Assembly: GCA_905250115.1 (NCBI GenBank)
Contig: CAJNOI010000002.1
Coordinates: 1,391,678 to 1,455,677 of the forward strand
From: Adineta steineri
Lineage: Eukaryota > Rotifera > Eurotatoria > Adinetida > Adinetidae
DNA length: 64,000 nt
Direction of reading: 5' to 3'
In this document: piece by piece, positions 1-13,200 of the stretch
Layout of the letters: every line of letters begins with the position of its first letter
Numbering within the stretch: the first letter of the stretch is position 1
Notes under the pieces: generated by a model
Database searches by the model: none
What the model was told of the DNA's origin: nothing
The model's input: only the letters and a program-made list of their open reading frames with translations
Position numbers and translations under genes: made by a program

Positions 1-502
1 TCAACAGGACGACCATCAACATCAACTGAAGATTCAATTGAACAAGCATCTAAATTACTTACAGTTAATAATACATTATCACCATCAAATTCAATACATC
101 TAACTGTTCCTGGACTACAGGCAACAACAACAACAACATCGACATACGTTGAAGTTATTAATAATGATAATCAATTAAATGATGATGAATCACAAAAAAG
201 TATGTCACAATCTACAAATTTATTACATCCATCTTATATACGTAAACCAAGTAATACATTATCTATTCGACAACAACAAAGACCATCAGATGCATCATCA
301 GTTCAACAACGAAAAGTATCATTTAGTATGTATTCTAAAAGATTATTTTATTTAGTTTGATCTCAATTTTTTTGTTCTACTAATTAATAAATAAAATGTA
401 TTATTCAAGGTTATATAGATAATATTGTGGCAAGTTTCTTAAAGAAATAGTTAATAATTAGTAATGTTCATCCAAACATGAAAAGTGTCAATTATGGTTT
501 TA

Positions 503-534
<32 letters not shown>

Positions 535-1330
535 GTCTCTTTCCCTGTCGTTTCTTTGTCGGATAAGAAGGGTTGTATACATGAATGAGACCTGACATAT
601 ACCCCATATGACACTTCTTATTTGAACTACTCATCAAAAACGGATGAGTGACTCTGTTGGGTTCTCTCTTTTTCTTTTTTAAGTAATTACAGATAACAGT
701 AAGAAGTCCGGAAATTCTTTCATTTCTTTATATCAATAGTGACATCCCCTGGAATCGTTGATCGATGTATTAGTGAAAATGTATCAAGTACCTATCAACG
801 AGCTAGTCTAGCTCCACCAAATTCATCATCATCACAACAACAACAATTAACTGTACATATGAATGATCATCGTTCATTATCAACAACATCATCCATTGAT
901 CCTACAGATGCTTCTATGAGAACGTTTTCTATATCATCTACACGTCGTCCTTCAACATTTGATTCTGAAACACAACGTACATTTGAAAGGCAACAAACAC
1001 AAGAACGTTTAGCAAATATAAGAACAACATTTACGTTATTTATTGTTACAGCTACTTTTATTATTATGTATTTACCATCAATAATTCATTCATTATTTGC
1101 TATTAAACCACATCATTTTCGTGATGTTTTATTTTTACTTTGTTATGTCAATAGTGCAGTATGTATATTTATAAGATTTTCTATAAAAAAAATGAAATAT
1201 ATAATTATTTTCTTTTCACTTATTCTAGTGCAATCCACTAATATATTCTTTTTTTAATGTTAATTTTCGTAATGATATTCGTCGTATATATGAATGTCAA
1301 AAACGTGAATATTTAGCTCGACGGTATTAA
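1..1330 (+). CDS. Rhodopsin-family GPCR, 3' part (partial)
   Basis: This is the C-terminal portion of a seven-helix receptor; the 5' part lies before the window. I read three exons, 1-325, 740-1158 and 1229-1330. The first joins the second through a split ATG codon (phase 1). Exon 1 and the start of exon 2 encode a long Ser/Thr/Gln/Asn-rich segment, probably intracellular loop 3. TM6 reads LFIVTATFIIMYLPSI. TM7 is completed only after splicing, giving YVNSACNPLIYSFFN with the family NPxxY-type motif, followed by FRNDIRRIYECQKREYLARRY and TAA. Reading through the last intron would destroy TM7. The ligand cannot be told, since TM1-5 are absent. Class assignment is firm; subfamily is unknown. 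Confidence 0.82.
326..739 (+). other. Long GPCR intron with CT microsatellite
   Basis: This GT-AG intron of 414 bp is much longer than the roughly 50-70 bp introns of its neighbours. It includes a CT-rich microsatellite at about 502-542. No coding signal is visible. Confidence 0.65.
502..542. repeat. CT-rich microsatellite
   Basis: The tract is nearly pure CT dinucleotides, interrupted by two GTCTCT units near its 3' end. It lies inside the GPCR intron. Confidence 0.9.
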
Positions 1331-1880
1331 AACAAAAAAAATTTTGAACTTTGTTTTTATTTGTTTATTGTTATATGTTTTTTTTTCTACAGGCAAAAAG
1401 AGAAAGTAAAAAGACAAATGAAAATGTGAATAAAACAAAAAAAACACTTGTACGGTCGGTTAAATTTAAAATGAATATTATTTTTATTTATTTTTCTTTT
1501 TTTTTCTTGTCCTTGAAAAAAAAAAAAAAAGAAAGAAATGACAAAAAAATAATATGTTTTACCAGTGCACATAAGAGTCATCATGATTATGTTTATACTC
1601 TTAAATAAATATAAGAACAAGTATGATTACTTGAGACGGCTCTGTGACAAGTACTACCATATGAAAACTTTGAAAAGAAATTCAATATGATAAAAGAAAG
1701 AAAAAGACATGTATTCGTTGGTTTTAAGAACAATTATTATTCAAATAAACATAAATTATAATTGAAAAGTATGAGAAGAATAGGAAGTGGTATCATGTTT
1801 AGAAGAAATTAATCATGTGACTAGAGATAATATGTTTTCTTTTCATAATGTCAATGATGTAAGTTTATTTGTCTCTTTTT
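1331..1880. other. Convergent intergenic region, 3' UTRs
   Basis: The region separates the stop codons of two convergent genes. It holds AT-rich sequence, long A and T runs near 1500-1530 and several AATAAA-like hexamers, such as near 1607. Short open frames exist on both strands but are composed of homopolymer-derived Lys/Phe codons, so I see no gene. Confidence 0.6.
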
Positions 1881-2585
1881 TTATCGTATAGCAATTGGTG
1901 TACGATTAGAATAGAGTGATGCAGGTGCAAAACTATCGAAACCATTTTGAATACCTTTGTATTTTGGTAAAGTATCAAGAAATGAACAAACTTGTCTTTG
2001 TAGAGGTGTTGGTTCTGGTAGATTAGGACTTGATATTTCTTCAACTAATATTGTAAATGGTTCATTGGAATTTTCTTTGGATCGTTTTGTTTCTTGAAAA
2101 TTTGTCATCCAATGTTGTGTTTTACTTTTACGTTTTTGTCCAATTGATATAGTAGCTTTGACCATTGGAGGTAAACGTTGACTTTTTGTAGAATATCGTC
2201 GATGTCTCATTGACATATATGATGATGTATCATCATCAAAATCATCCATTTGATTTTGACTCATATTACTACTAGTACTACTTGATAAACGACGTTTTTG
2301 ATTTGAATTATTATTATTATTAGTAGTAGTAGTATTATTTCCAATATTACATACTTTATGATAATCAATTGATTCTGTTCGTTCATTATAAATATTATTA
2401 AATGGAATAGATATTTTAGTTCGATTATTATTTGATATTTGTTCATTATCTCGACGTATTGAATTTTCTAATTTTTGATATGTTATTAAATTTTGTATAT
2501 GTTCACGTTTAATAAATGATAATTCACGTGTTAATAGAAGATCATAGTGTCTAACACGACTTTGAACATTTGAATTAAGAAACAT
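1881..2585 (-). CDS. Unrecognised polar protein
   Basis: One frame stays open from 2855 down to the stop at 1881. I prefer the Met at 2585 as the start, giving about 234 residues. The upstream 90 codons look like translated AT-rich leader or intron sequence, dominated by Ile, Leu and Phe. From that Met the protein is hydrophilic: a charged N-terminus (SRVRHYDLLLTRELSFIKRE), an Asn/Thr run, a Ser-rich stretch after KRR, an acidic DDFDDD, a basic MRHRRYSTKSQR patch, and a proline-bearing C-terminus ending NRTPIAIR. No domain or membrane segment is recognised. The organised C-terminus argues that it is real. A missed 5' exon is possible. Confidence 0.5.
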   Translation of the reverse strand: MFLNSNVQSRVRHYDLLLTRELSFIKREHIQNLITYQKLENSIRRDNEQISNNNRTKISIPFNNIYNERTESIDYHKVCNIGNNTTTTNNNNNSNQKRRLSSSTSSNMSQNQMDDFDDDTSSYMSMRHRRYSTKSQRLPPMVKATISIGQKRKSKTQHWMTNFQETKRSKENSNEPFTILVEEISSPNLPEPTPLQRQVCSFLDTLPKYKGIQNGFDSFAPASLYSNRTPIAIR

Positions 2586-4226
2586 AATAAGATATATAAA
2601 GATCAATATACGTGTATTTAAATCTATATGCTTTAGTACATCAATGAAGAAAGAAAAATGTTTGAAAAACGAAAGTGAAGTGATTGTGTGCGTACGTATG
2701 GATGCGTATGCTTTGGCAAATATAAACAAATAGTCGTAAGAAAGAATAAGAAGCGAACAAAAGTGGATGAAAAGATATATTCTCAGCTCAATTTCAACGT
2801 CGTCACCAATGTTACCATACATACCACAAACGATAAACATAAAGGCAACACACAAAGGCTAATCAAGGTTAGCAGATACTCAAATATTTCCATGGGTTAG
2901 TGAACATAATATATTTCATAACGAAACAAAGAACGTATCAACTCATATGATTTAAATAAGAAAGGTTCGGTTTATATAAAATTCGAAAGAGAAAAAATTA
3001 GTAATTGAACATAATCAGATTGTTAATATATATATATATATATGAATACCTTTATTTCAATAAATTTGAATATTAATACTATATAAGGTATCATCAAATA
3101 TAGACCGATGATTGAATGTTTTGTAATATATGATTATGAGAAAATTTTCTTATAACTATATAATTCAATCATTTAAATGTACTTGTAAGGTATTTATAAA
3201 AAATTGCACTAGTAAAATAATATGAAGATCTTCGAGTAGAAAAATCTCATGTATCATATTGCAGATTAACATCTTATTACATTCTCTTCAATAAGGACAA
3301 AAAAAAGCTAAGTAGAAAATATGCAATCATCTTGCATATGTCATGATTCATCAATGATATTTCATCAATTCTTATGAACAAACATATTTTCTCATAATCG
3401 AATAAAACAAAAAAGAGGTTATTACATCTGAAGCATGTAATTTTACGTCGTTCTTAGTCTGCTCATATATTTTCAAATAAGATTTCGATCAATGAAAAAC
3501 TAATCATATCTTACAAGTCTTATTTGTTTTTATCTCAACAAATGTATCATTAACTAACTTATATGGTATTGATTAATTACATACAAAACGTGAAAACAAC
3601 TGAGCTGTAATATATCATCAGTTATAATAATGTCCATTATAGGGGAGAAAGATTGATTAAAAATAGATTATTCAATATGTGTTTGAAAAAGATAGAATAA
3701 TCAGATATTAACGTATATACTGTTGATATTTCATTAAATAGATTGCGTATACTAAGACGGTTTTCTGCAAAAGTAAGTCTCAATCGAATAAACTGATAAA
3801 ACCTTTCTCTGTACATCGTTAACGAGTACTTTTTGAAGAGAAATAATTTATTAGTATATAAATAATGAAGTCTTTAATTAATGTGAAATTGTATTAATAA
3901 AATAAATAATTGATAATATAGTATATAGTGTAACTGATAAATAATTTTTTGTATATATAGCGTCATCTGTTGAATTGAAAATGATATTAGCCAATAAACA
4001 ATTATATGTATAGAGAATGATGATTCATCAACGTTGTTCGAGACAAAAGCTGTGTTGGATAAGCGAGTCTCCTCTCACTCTATAAAAGCCCAAGTAAAAA
4101 CACAAGCAAATAATACAAATGCTTCTTCAAAATTTGATTTACGAACAACAGTCAAACTGTTGCTGGTTTACGTCGATTTTGAAAATTTTCTTCTAGATTT
4201 TTGACATTTATTTCTCATAAAGAAGA
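2586..4226. other. Divergent intergenic region upstream of BTAF1
   Basis: AT-rich sequence lies between two divergent genes. It contains a short TA microsatellite near 3024-3042 and, at its right end, a TATA-box-like site. I see no credible coding region. The left end may include 5' UTR or exons of the minus-strand gene. Confidence 0.5.
4081..4088 (+). promoter_or_regulatory. TATA-box-like element of BTAF1
   Basis: TATAAAAG, a canonical TATA-box match, lies about 146 bp before the proposed BTAF1 ATG in a locally less AT-dominated stretch. This is motif and position only. TATA-like strings arise easily in such AT-rich DNA. Confidence 0.4.
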
Positions 4227-7200
4227 ATGACTTCCAGGTATGTAATGATAATATTTTATTTCTTTTCTTGAAACAAAAGAAATAATTTTCTATATATTTA
4301 ATNNNNNNNNNNTTGACACTATTGAGTAATGGAGATTCATTAGCAGTAAAACGATCAGCAGCTACACAAATTGGTCAAATAGCTAGTACACTTCCAAAAG
4401 AAGTCGAACCTATACTTAATAAAGTAATGAAAACGAGAAAGAATTCATTTCTAAACAAAAGAAATTTTCTTCTTCTTCTTCATTTCAGCTTAAAAGACAT
4501 GTTATTCATTCATCATGGGATGTTCGTATTGCATGTGGCTTAGCTATTGAACTTATTAGTAAAAATATATCTGATGACTTTTCTAGTATGACTTTTAAAT
4601 TTCTTATTAATTAAAAATTCTTTTGTTTTCTTAATAGTTTTATTAAATCCAACTTTACGATATAGATTAAAACTGACTACATTTGATTTTAATAATGTTA
4701 TTGTTAATAGTTCAATATTATATCTTGGCGCACGTAAAATAGAAGATATAGGCGATTATGGTTTGTAGATATTTTTGAAAAAATTGTTATTTTCAATCAA
4801 TTCATTTATTAGATGGAAATGTATCTGTACAAAAGAAATTTGTTTGCAAAGAATTTAATTTTGGTCTACAAGAACGTTTAACGGGTACAGTTATGCCTAT
4901 TGAAGAAAATGATTTTAAAACAGAACCAATTAATGGAAATAATACGCATATAAAATGTGTATGTAACAATTATTTTTAATAGTATCGATTTTTTATTTAT
5001 CAATATAGGTTTCATCGAGTGATTTACAACGATATGTATTTGGTGATCTATATGCAATTATTGAACAAGATTCATCAGCTGAACCAACACCTTCAAAAAG
5101 ATTGAAATCCTCGAGTACTACGGAAGAAAATGACGAAGTACGATTGATTCTCTAAATAGTCAATGTAAAAGACTCCGTATAGAATTCTTTCAATGTCATA
5201 GACTAATTATTATTCTAGAGAAAAATGACAATATACTTACAGTAAAAAGGAATATGTTATTTCTCTGTATATAAGATATCCTACTATGTTTAAGAAGGGC
5301 AATACATTGTCATATAACATATTTTAATGATTTTCGTTAGATATCTTTATACAATGAAAAACATATTCTTTAACGTCCTTTCTTTTCTCTAAGAATAATA
5401 TGAATGAATACTATCTTATAGGATAAACAAATATGTTCTCACTAATCTTGAAGGGAATCATAACCTTTAGCTTGAATAAAATGGTCGCTTTAATAAATAT
5501 CATAATCTTTATATATATTTCTAGAATCGATCATATTGGTCATTAAATGATTTTTATGATTGGTTACTTGAACAAATATTTCAACCATCTTGGGAATATC
5601 GTCATGGAGCAGTTACTGCTATTCGTGATTTTCTCAAAGGACAACAATTTGTAACAATATCTGTATGTTATTTTTTCTTTGTATATTTCATATTTTCAAA
5701 TAAAATATTTGTAATTTAGAATGAATTTTATTATCAATGGCTTGAAGATTTAAGTGTTCGATTATTAACATTAATTATACTCGATCGATTCGCTGATTAT
5801 GTATCTGATGAAGTAAGTTATATTTTTTTTTAGAATTTAAACAAAAAAGAAAAACATTTTTATTTTTATTTCAAATGCCGGTTATTTCTTTAAGACATTT
5901 TTTTCTAATACAGTTATGATCAGGTTTAAGTTCATTGCCTTCATAAATTTCACATGCTTCTAAACAATTACGAAATTCATATGATTCTAAAAGAAAAGAA
6001 AAGAAAAATTAAGTTTGTATAGAAATAAAATGAGAATATAAATACCTTGATCTTGTGCAAGATCATATTCATGTGCTTCAACAGTTATTGGAAAACGTTC
6101 TGTTTGAATTTTTTTTTCATCTAAAGGACTTGTTGTATTTGTTTGATTTTTTTGATCAATTATTGATGATTTAATTGGTATCATCTTAGTGAAATTTGTA
6201 TGAAAACGTGATTGATTAAACATCATCATAGTTGCTGTTAAATTTGTTGATTTATGAAAAGGTCCAATAATAATTGTTATACCATCTTTATTATCTTGAA
6301 TTTGACGAAATGGTATATGTCTTTGTCGTAATTGAACTTCAATTAAATCCAATTGTTTTTGATTGACTAATGTTTCAATTAATGAATTGTGTACACGGAT
6401 ACGTACACGTAGAATATGTGTTGGTACTGCTGCTGTTGTTGCTGATGTTGTTGTATTAGTAGTTGTAGCATTTGCAATTGTTGTAGGAAAAGTTGTTGTT
6501 GTTGTTGTGGTGTTGGAAATATTGTCAGTGATGTATGCTGTCGATGATGATGGAATGACTAGAGATGATGATCAAGCTGTGCCTAAACTATTATGCTGAC
6601 TTGAAAATAAGTTTTTAGAATGCTCACCCATCGATAGACAACCATTAATCGTTGAAAATCCAAGACAGACAGTGATGACGACTATAATCGGAGTCAAAGC
6701 CATCGTTGATAGTTGATACGAACAAATGCTTGCGACGTCGACGACGAATAATTCTATAACTGTCACCTTCATCTTTTCTTGTCTTGCATATGTTTTTTTC
6801 CCCTATTCTATAGTTTCCATATATTATCCTATCATGGAATGATATGATATTATTTATATTATAGAGAAAATGATGAGAGAAAAAAAAAGCAAGAAGAAAG
6901 ATATGTTTATTTATATATGTATAGTTGTATATATTAGTAATCGATTGCTCTCTGATGTAAGCATATTAACGAAAGAAAAAATAGTTATTTTTCCTTGTTC
7001 TGCCACTGAGAAATGTACATAGGACATACTTGATGTCCTCTATCTACTTCTATTCTAAATAATCTTTGCGGAGGTATTATTTTTCTTTTCTTTCTCTTCT
7101 ATCTATCCAGGTCGTTGCACCAATTCGAGAGACAGGCGCCCAAGCACTTAGTATCATCTGTAATTGTTTATACGATCAACCACAATGTTCATCTTTAATT

Positions 7201-10200
7201 TCAATCCTTTTAAATTTACTTCAATTCAATGGAACATGGGAAATTCGACATGGAGCATTGGTCACTCTCAAATATACATTCAATATTCTCAAAGTAAAAA
7301 TATGAAAATTATAATTTCTTATTTTATAAATTTAAATTTTAAGGAAATACCCAAAGATATGCAAATTCCATGTGTTCAAGCAGTACGAAAGTGTCTTAAC
7401 GATGAATCCGATGATGTTGTTGCAACTGCTGCAGCAACATTATTACCACTTGTCACTCAATATGAATCTGTAAGATATTAAGAATAAATCGAAATGATGA
7501 ACTTATTTTTTATTTTATTCAAGGCCGTCCTCAATTGTACATCTGGTTTAATCGGTGAACTTATCTCATTACTTGATACAATGGATGATCTTAATTCTGC
7601 AGCTAGTTCAATTATGAATCTTCTTGCTAAATTACTTGCATCAAATTCATCTGAAAAGTATAGAAATGAATTCATCTGATTTATATTTAATCTTTATTAT
7701 TTTATTCTCTATTCAAGATTTAAATTATCTTTTGCACAAGTTCTACCAAAAATATTTCCATTTTGTCGCCATCATACAGTACCATTTCGTTTAGCTGCTA
7801 TTCAAACTGTTATGGAAATAATTGAAGCTAGTCAAGTATATTTAAAAAAAACAATCAATTAATGTTTTTTATATAAATTTTTTCTTTGTATAATTTCTAG
7901 TCGAAATTAAATACATGTACTCCGGAAGAATTATCTGTACTTGAACATACATTTCGTCTACTTTTCGAACGATCGATACTCGAATCTGATGATAAAATTC
8001 TTGCATCAATTGAGCAAGTATATTAAATAATAAATTCTCATTTTCTTTATTTATTATAAGCAAAACTTATTTATTCTAGGCATGGGCTATTCTTTGTCAA
8101 TCGAATAGTATTGTACAACAATGTACAATTACATCTTATCAACGATGGATATGTTTATCTGTTCATCCAGCTAAAGTACCAATTAATCAAGCATGGCTAT
8201 TAAATGATGAACAACCTCAACAGGTAAAATAAAAAATTATTTATTTCTATTTTATATATATATTCTATTTCTATAGACAACAGCAATTATTGATAAAGAA
8301 GATAAACGTTATTTAACTAGTTCAACAACAAATAATCATCAATATTTAGCAACAGGTTTTACAGCGTGTCATCAAGAAGCACCAGTAGAACATGATCGTG
8401 CTGTTATGAAATGTCGTCGTTTAGCAGCTCGATTATTGGGTCAATTATTTGTTCATTATGATCAACAACAAGCAAATGATGTTTTGAATTATCTAACTCA
8501 ACATCTTAATTATCGTTCGGCTGTACAAAGAATGCTTGCAGGAATGATTTCCACTGAATGGGCAAAAGTAATAAAAACTTTTTTTATTTCGCTGAATTTA
8601 TTTTTTTAATTATAGAGTATGACTGATTTTTCATTGAATACAAATATTCTTCAAGAACGTTTATATAATGCAATAAATGAAGCAATTTATTTCGATGAAA
8701 TCGCACCATCATTTACTAAACTTAAACGGGATTTTACATCATTTATGTATGAATGTGCAAAACAAAATTTATGTAGTCAACAATCAATTGCAACAATTGA
8801 GTAAGTTTGAAAAAGAAAAATATTAATATCTCGAGACACGTTCCCTTTAATGTCGATTACATATATGTATAACTAGACATTAAAGTTTTGTGTAACTCGA
8901 AAAAGTATACGGTAAATGAGCTTCTCTGGGGTGTTTTCGAAAGATAACCGAAAACATTCTTTGTTCCAGTTCATACAAAATTTTACTAATTTTATGATTC
9001 TTCAAAATATATTATTCACGTTTGATTTTTATTTTCATTTAAGACTTCATTCCGTTGATCATATTATTGAATTATGTGATAATGTTCATGCAAATATTGC
9101 TTCACATGCTCAATTAAATGGACAAAAACAAAATATTCGTGATGAGGCTCAACGAATACAAAATGAATCGGAGACACTTTCATTAAGGTTTGTTTTTAAC
9201 GATATATATATTTATCATTTAAAATGATTCGGGCGAAAAAGTAGAAGAAAATATATTGTTTTAGATTCAAATCACGAGTTGAGTTTTTCCACTGTAGTAT
9301 TTAACATTTTTTGTGTCAGTGACTTAGGAAAGGATTAAGATTTTTTTCAACTAAAAATTCTGTCTTAAGTTTTGATGCTCTATCTCTTAATTGTTCTCAT
9401 GATATAGATTAGATGAACTAAATATTATTTGTTTTTCATGTAGATCAACAGCTTATTTAGCATCAGCTTGTGTTTATTGGCGTTTTCTTGGTGATCAACT
9501 CAATCCACTTATTCGACCATTGATGGATGCATTGAAAAAAGAAGTAGATCCACTTATTCAAGTAAGATAGCAATAGATATGATTACAAGCAAAACTTTTA
9601 TGCATATATAGATCGATTATGAGAGATTTATTTAGAGAACAGAGACCGAAGTGCATAAGTAAATGCCCATTTGAATTCGGCTGTCATGACTGAATGTTCT
9701 TTTCCGACAGACTTCTTTCTATCTACATAAACTCTGTCTTCATTAAATTGCGATCGAGCATGTGCCAAGTTCTCGTCTAGTATTATTTTTACTATTTATA
9801 TTATTTGATGAATGAAGAGAATATTGACACTGATTCGCTTTCGGTCTCTGACGAGGATATTTCTTTGATACTTTGAAGAATATAATTACCAATCAAAAGT
9901 TAGAGGCTTAGAAAAATGTTAATCATTTCATTCTCATACTTTATCCGAGTGTAGTGATCGTTCTTCATCGTCATAATTAATAATAAAAATCTCTTATTTT
10001 TTATTTCTTATAGAAAGATATAGCTCAGGCTATTGCAGAGCTTATTTGGCAATGTACACAGCGAACAACAACTCCTAATCCAAATAGTAAAATTCTAAAA
10101 AATATATGTAATTATGTTTGTGCTGATTCCGATGAATCACCGCATGTTACAAGCTCCACACGTTTTACAGGTTTGTTATTTTTCATTTCATATCAATCTT

Positions 10201-13200
10201 TCTATTGAAATTTATAGAATCCGGTGAAACATCATCAATTGTTAATGAAGAATATAATTGTACTACTTTGAAAGGAATTTATACTTGGCAAAAAACGAAT
10301 AGTGTAAAATGAAACAATATTTACATTTTTTTCTCTATTGAACTAAATTATTCTCTTTATGTAGGATGATAATACACCTAAAAGTACTTTAACTCGTGAT
10401 TCATCAACAGACTCAACACCTACACCTACACCTTCATCAAATAATTCCAATGCAAAAAAATTTGTAAATTTATTTGAAAATAAGTTCTTTTTTCACGATT
10501 ATTTTCTTTATAGAATTTTGATACAACTAATACTAATGATTCTGCGAGACATGGTGGTGAATCAGCTTTATCTGCTATTTGTCAACGATTTGGTGAAACA
10601 CTACAATCAAAATTACCAGATTTATATAATCGAACAGTATTAGATATTGAACAATTTACTGATGGTTGTAGTTTGCTTTCTTTCCTAAAATAATTTCTTA
10701 TCTATTTTTCTTTTTAAAGAACTATGTCAAACACAATCAACTTCTGATGCTCAAAATTTAGCAGATACACTTCAAATATTAGCAATACTCATTCCACATG
10801 TTCATGAAACAATTTTAAATAATGTAAACTAATAATTTCTTTAAAAATATTTTATTTTCATATCTATTCTTCATATTTAGTATCTTAATTTATTACCTAA
10901 TCTATCTCGATGTCTATCATCAAAATATACAGTCATACGATTTTTCAGTGCACGTTGTATTGGTATTTTATCAATGTATAAAATTGATCGTGTTCTTCAA
11001 TTTATTATTGATTCAATTCTACCTAAATTAACTAATACAAATATGGATACAAATTATTTACAAGGTCCTATTGAAACCTTATATCGTAAGACAAAAGAAA
11101 AATAGTCGAGAAATTTATTTTACATAGAATATTATTCTCTAGATGTTATCGATAGACAAGCACTTCATATTGTTCCATATGCAAAATATTTGATGGTACC
11201 TTGTATTCAAACTATGACACATCAAGATTGGTATATAAGATCAATAGCTAGTAATTGTTTTGCTGTTCTTATTAAATATTATGCATTACATGTAAGAAAA
11301 AATTCTTGAATCAACAATAAATGAATATGAAATATTTTAATTAAATTTAGAATGATGATAAAACAGTTGAACATAGAAATGGTACAGAAAGTGGTGATTT
11401 TCTTGAACAACTTTTTGATAATACAAAAATGCCAGCATATCATTTACCAATGCAAGTTAAAGTCGATATTCGACCATATCAACATGTAATATACCTTTTT
11501 GTTTTTTTCAGAATAGTCATAGTTTACTTTATTTCTAATAGGATGGTATTAATTGGTTAATGTTTCTTAAACGATATAATTTATCATGTGTTCTTGCTGA
11601 TGATATGGGTTTAGGAAAAGTAAATATTCGTTAATGTTTTTTCTTTTTATATATTTCTTTTTATTAGACACTTCAAACAATTTGTGTTCTTGCCTCAGAT
11701 ATTGTTGAACGACGAAAAGAGGTTTGAACAAAACAAAAATAAATAAATTGATTTAATATTTTTCATATAGAATCTTGAAATTCGACCATCACTTGTTGTT
11801 TCACCACCAACATTAACACGACATTGGACAAGTGAAATGAATAAATTTGTTAGTGAAGATATACTTCGTCCATTACTTTATTCTGGAAAAAATTTAGCTG
11901 AACGTGATAGGTTAATATTGAAACTTCTTTTGTATCTATTCATTTCTTATTCTTATTTATTTAGTTTAAGAAATAAATATCAACAAAATCCAAAAGAATA
12001 TACAGTTATTGTTGCTTCATATGACGTCGTTCGTAGTGATATTGCTTTTTTTTCGTATGTATTTTTAACGAAAAAAAAATAATCTTAAGTTTTATTTCAT
12101 ATTTAATAGGACTATTCCATTTAATTATTGTGTACTTGATGAAGGTCATGTTATTCGAAATTCGAAAACAAAATTATCTAAAGCTATTCGTCAGATTTCA
12201 GCAGGTAATTTTATAAATAATTTTTTTTTGTTTTATTAATATCTAATCAATAGCTCATCGTCTTATATTATCCGGTACACCAATACAAAATAATGCACTT
12301 GAACTATGGAAATTATTTGATTTTCTCATGCCCGGTTATTTGGGTTCAGAAAAACAATTTATTCGTCGTTATCAAAAACCATTACTTGCATCAAGTCGTG
12401 ATCGTGATCTTGAACATGGTAAAATATTTTTTTAAAAAAATCAATTTTTCTATTTATATGTTGTTTTTTATTCTATAAAGGACAATTAGCAATGGATGTT
12501 TTACATAAACAAGTTAAACCATTTATGTTACGTCGTATGAAATCAGACGTATTAGATGATTTACCACCTAAAATTCTACAAGATTATTATTGTGATTTAA
12601 GTACAATACAATGTATGCTTTATGAAGATTTTGCTAATAAAACTAAAGAACAAGTTAATTATTCTGATAATGATTCACAACATCAAAATGGAAATTCAAC
12701 AACAGGACATGTATTTAAGGTAAAAATTGACACAAGATAAAAACGATTCTTTATATTAACAGATGTTTTTTTCGTTTAAATTAGGCATTACAATATTTAC
12801 GTAAATTATGTAATCACCCATCATTAGTTCTAACAACTGACCATCCAAAATGGAATAGTGTACAAACTGAATTAAAAGAATCACATATTAGTTTAAATGA
12901 TATTAGATTATCAGGAAAATTACTTGCTCTTAAGTAAGTTATAATACATCAGTTTATTACTATTATTGACTGATTTTCGTTTTATTATTCATAGAGAATT
13001 ATTAATTGAATGTGGTATTGGAGTATCAAGAGATGCTGTTGTTTCAACACATCGTGCATTAGTTTTTTGTCAAATGAAAGTCATGATTGATGTTATTATT
13101 AATCAAGTTCTTGGGTAAATTGATTTAATTTGAGTTTTTTCTTTTAATATAATTTTATTTTATAGAACAATGGATAATGTTAGTTTTCTTCGATTGGATA

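Noticed and set aside
1351..1620. Open frames on both strands after the first GPCR
   Set aside because: Products of A/T homopolymer runs; Lys- and Phe-dominated, in convergent 3' UTRs.
6572..6574. Selenocysteine UGA in the nested gene
   Set aside because: A GT-AG intron of 42 nt removes it in phase, and no SECIS-like structure was recognised.
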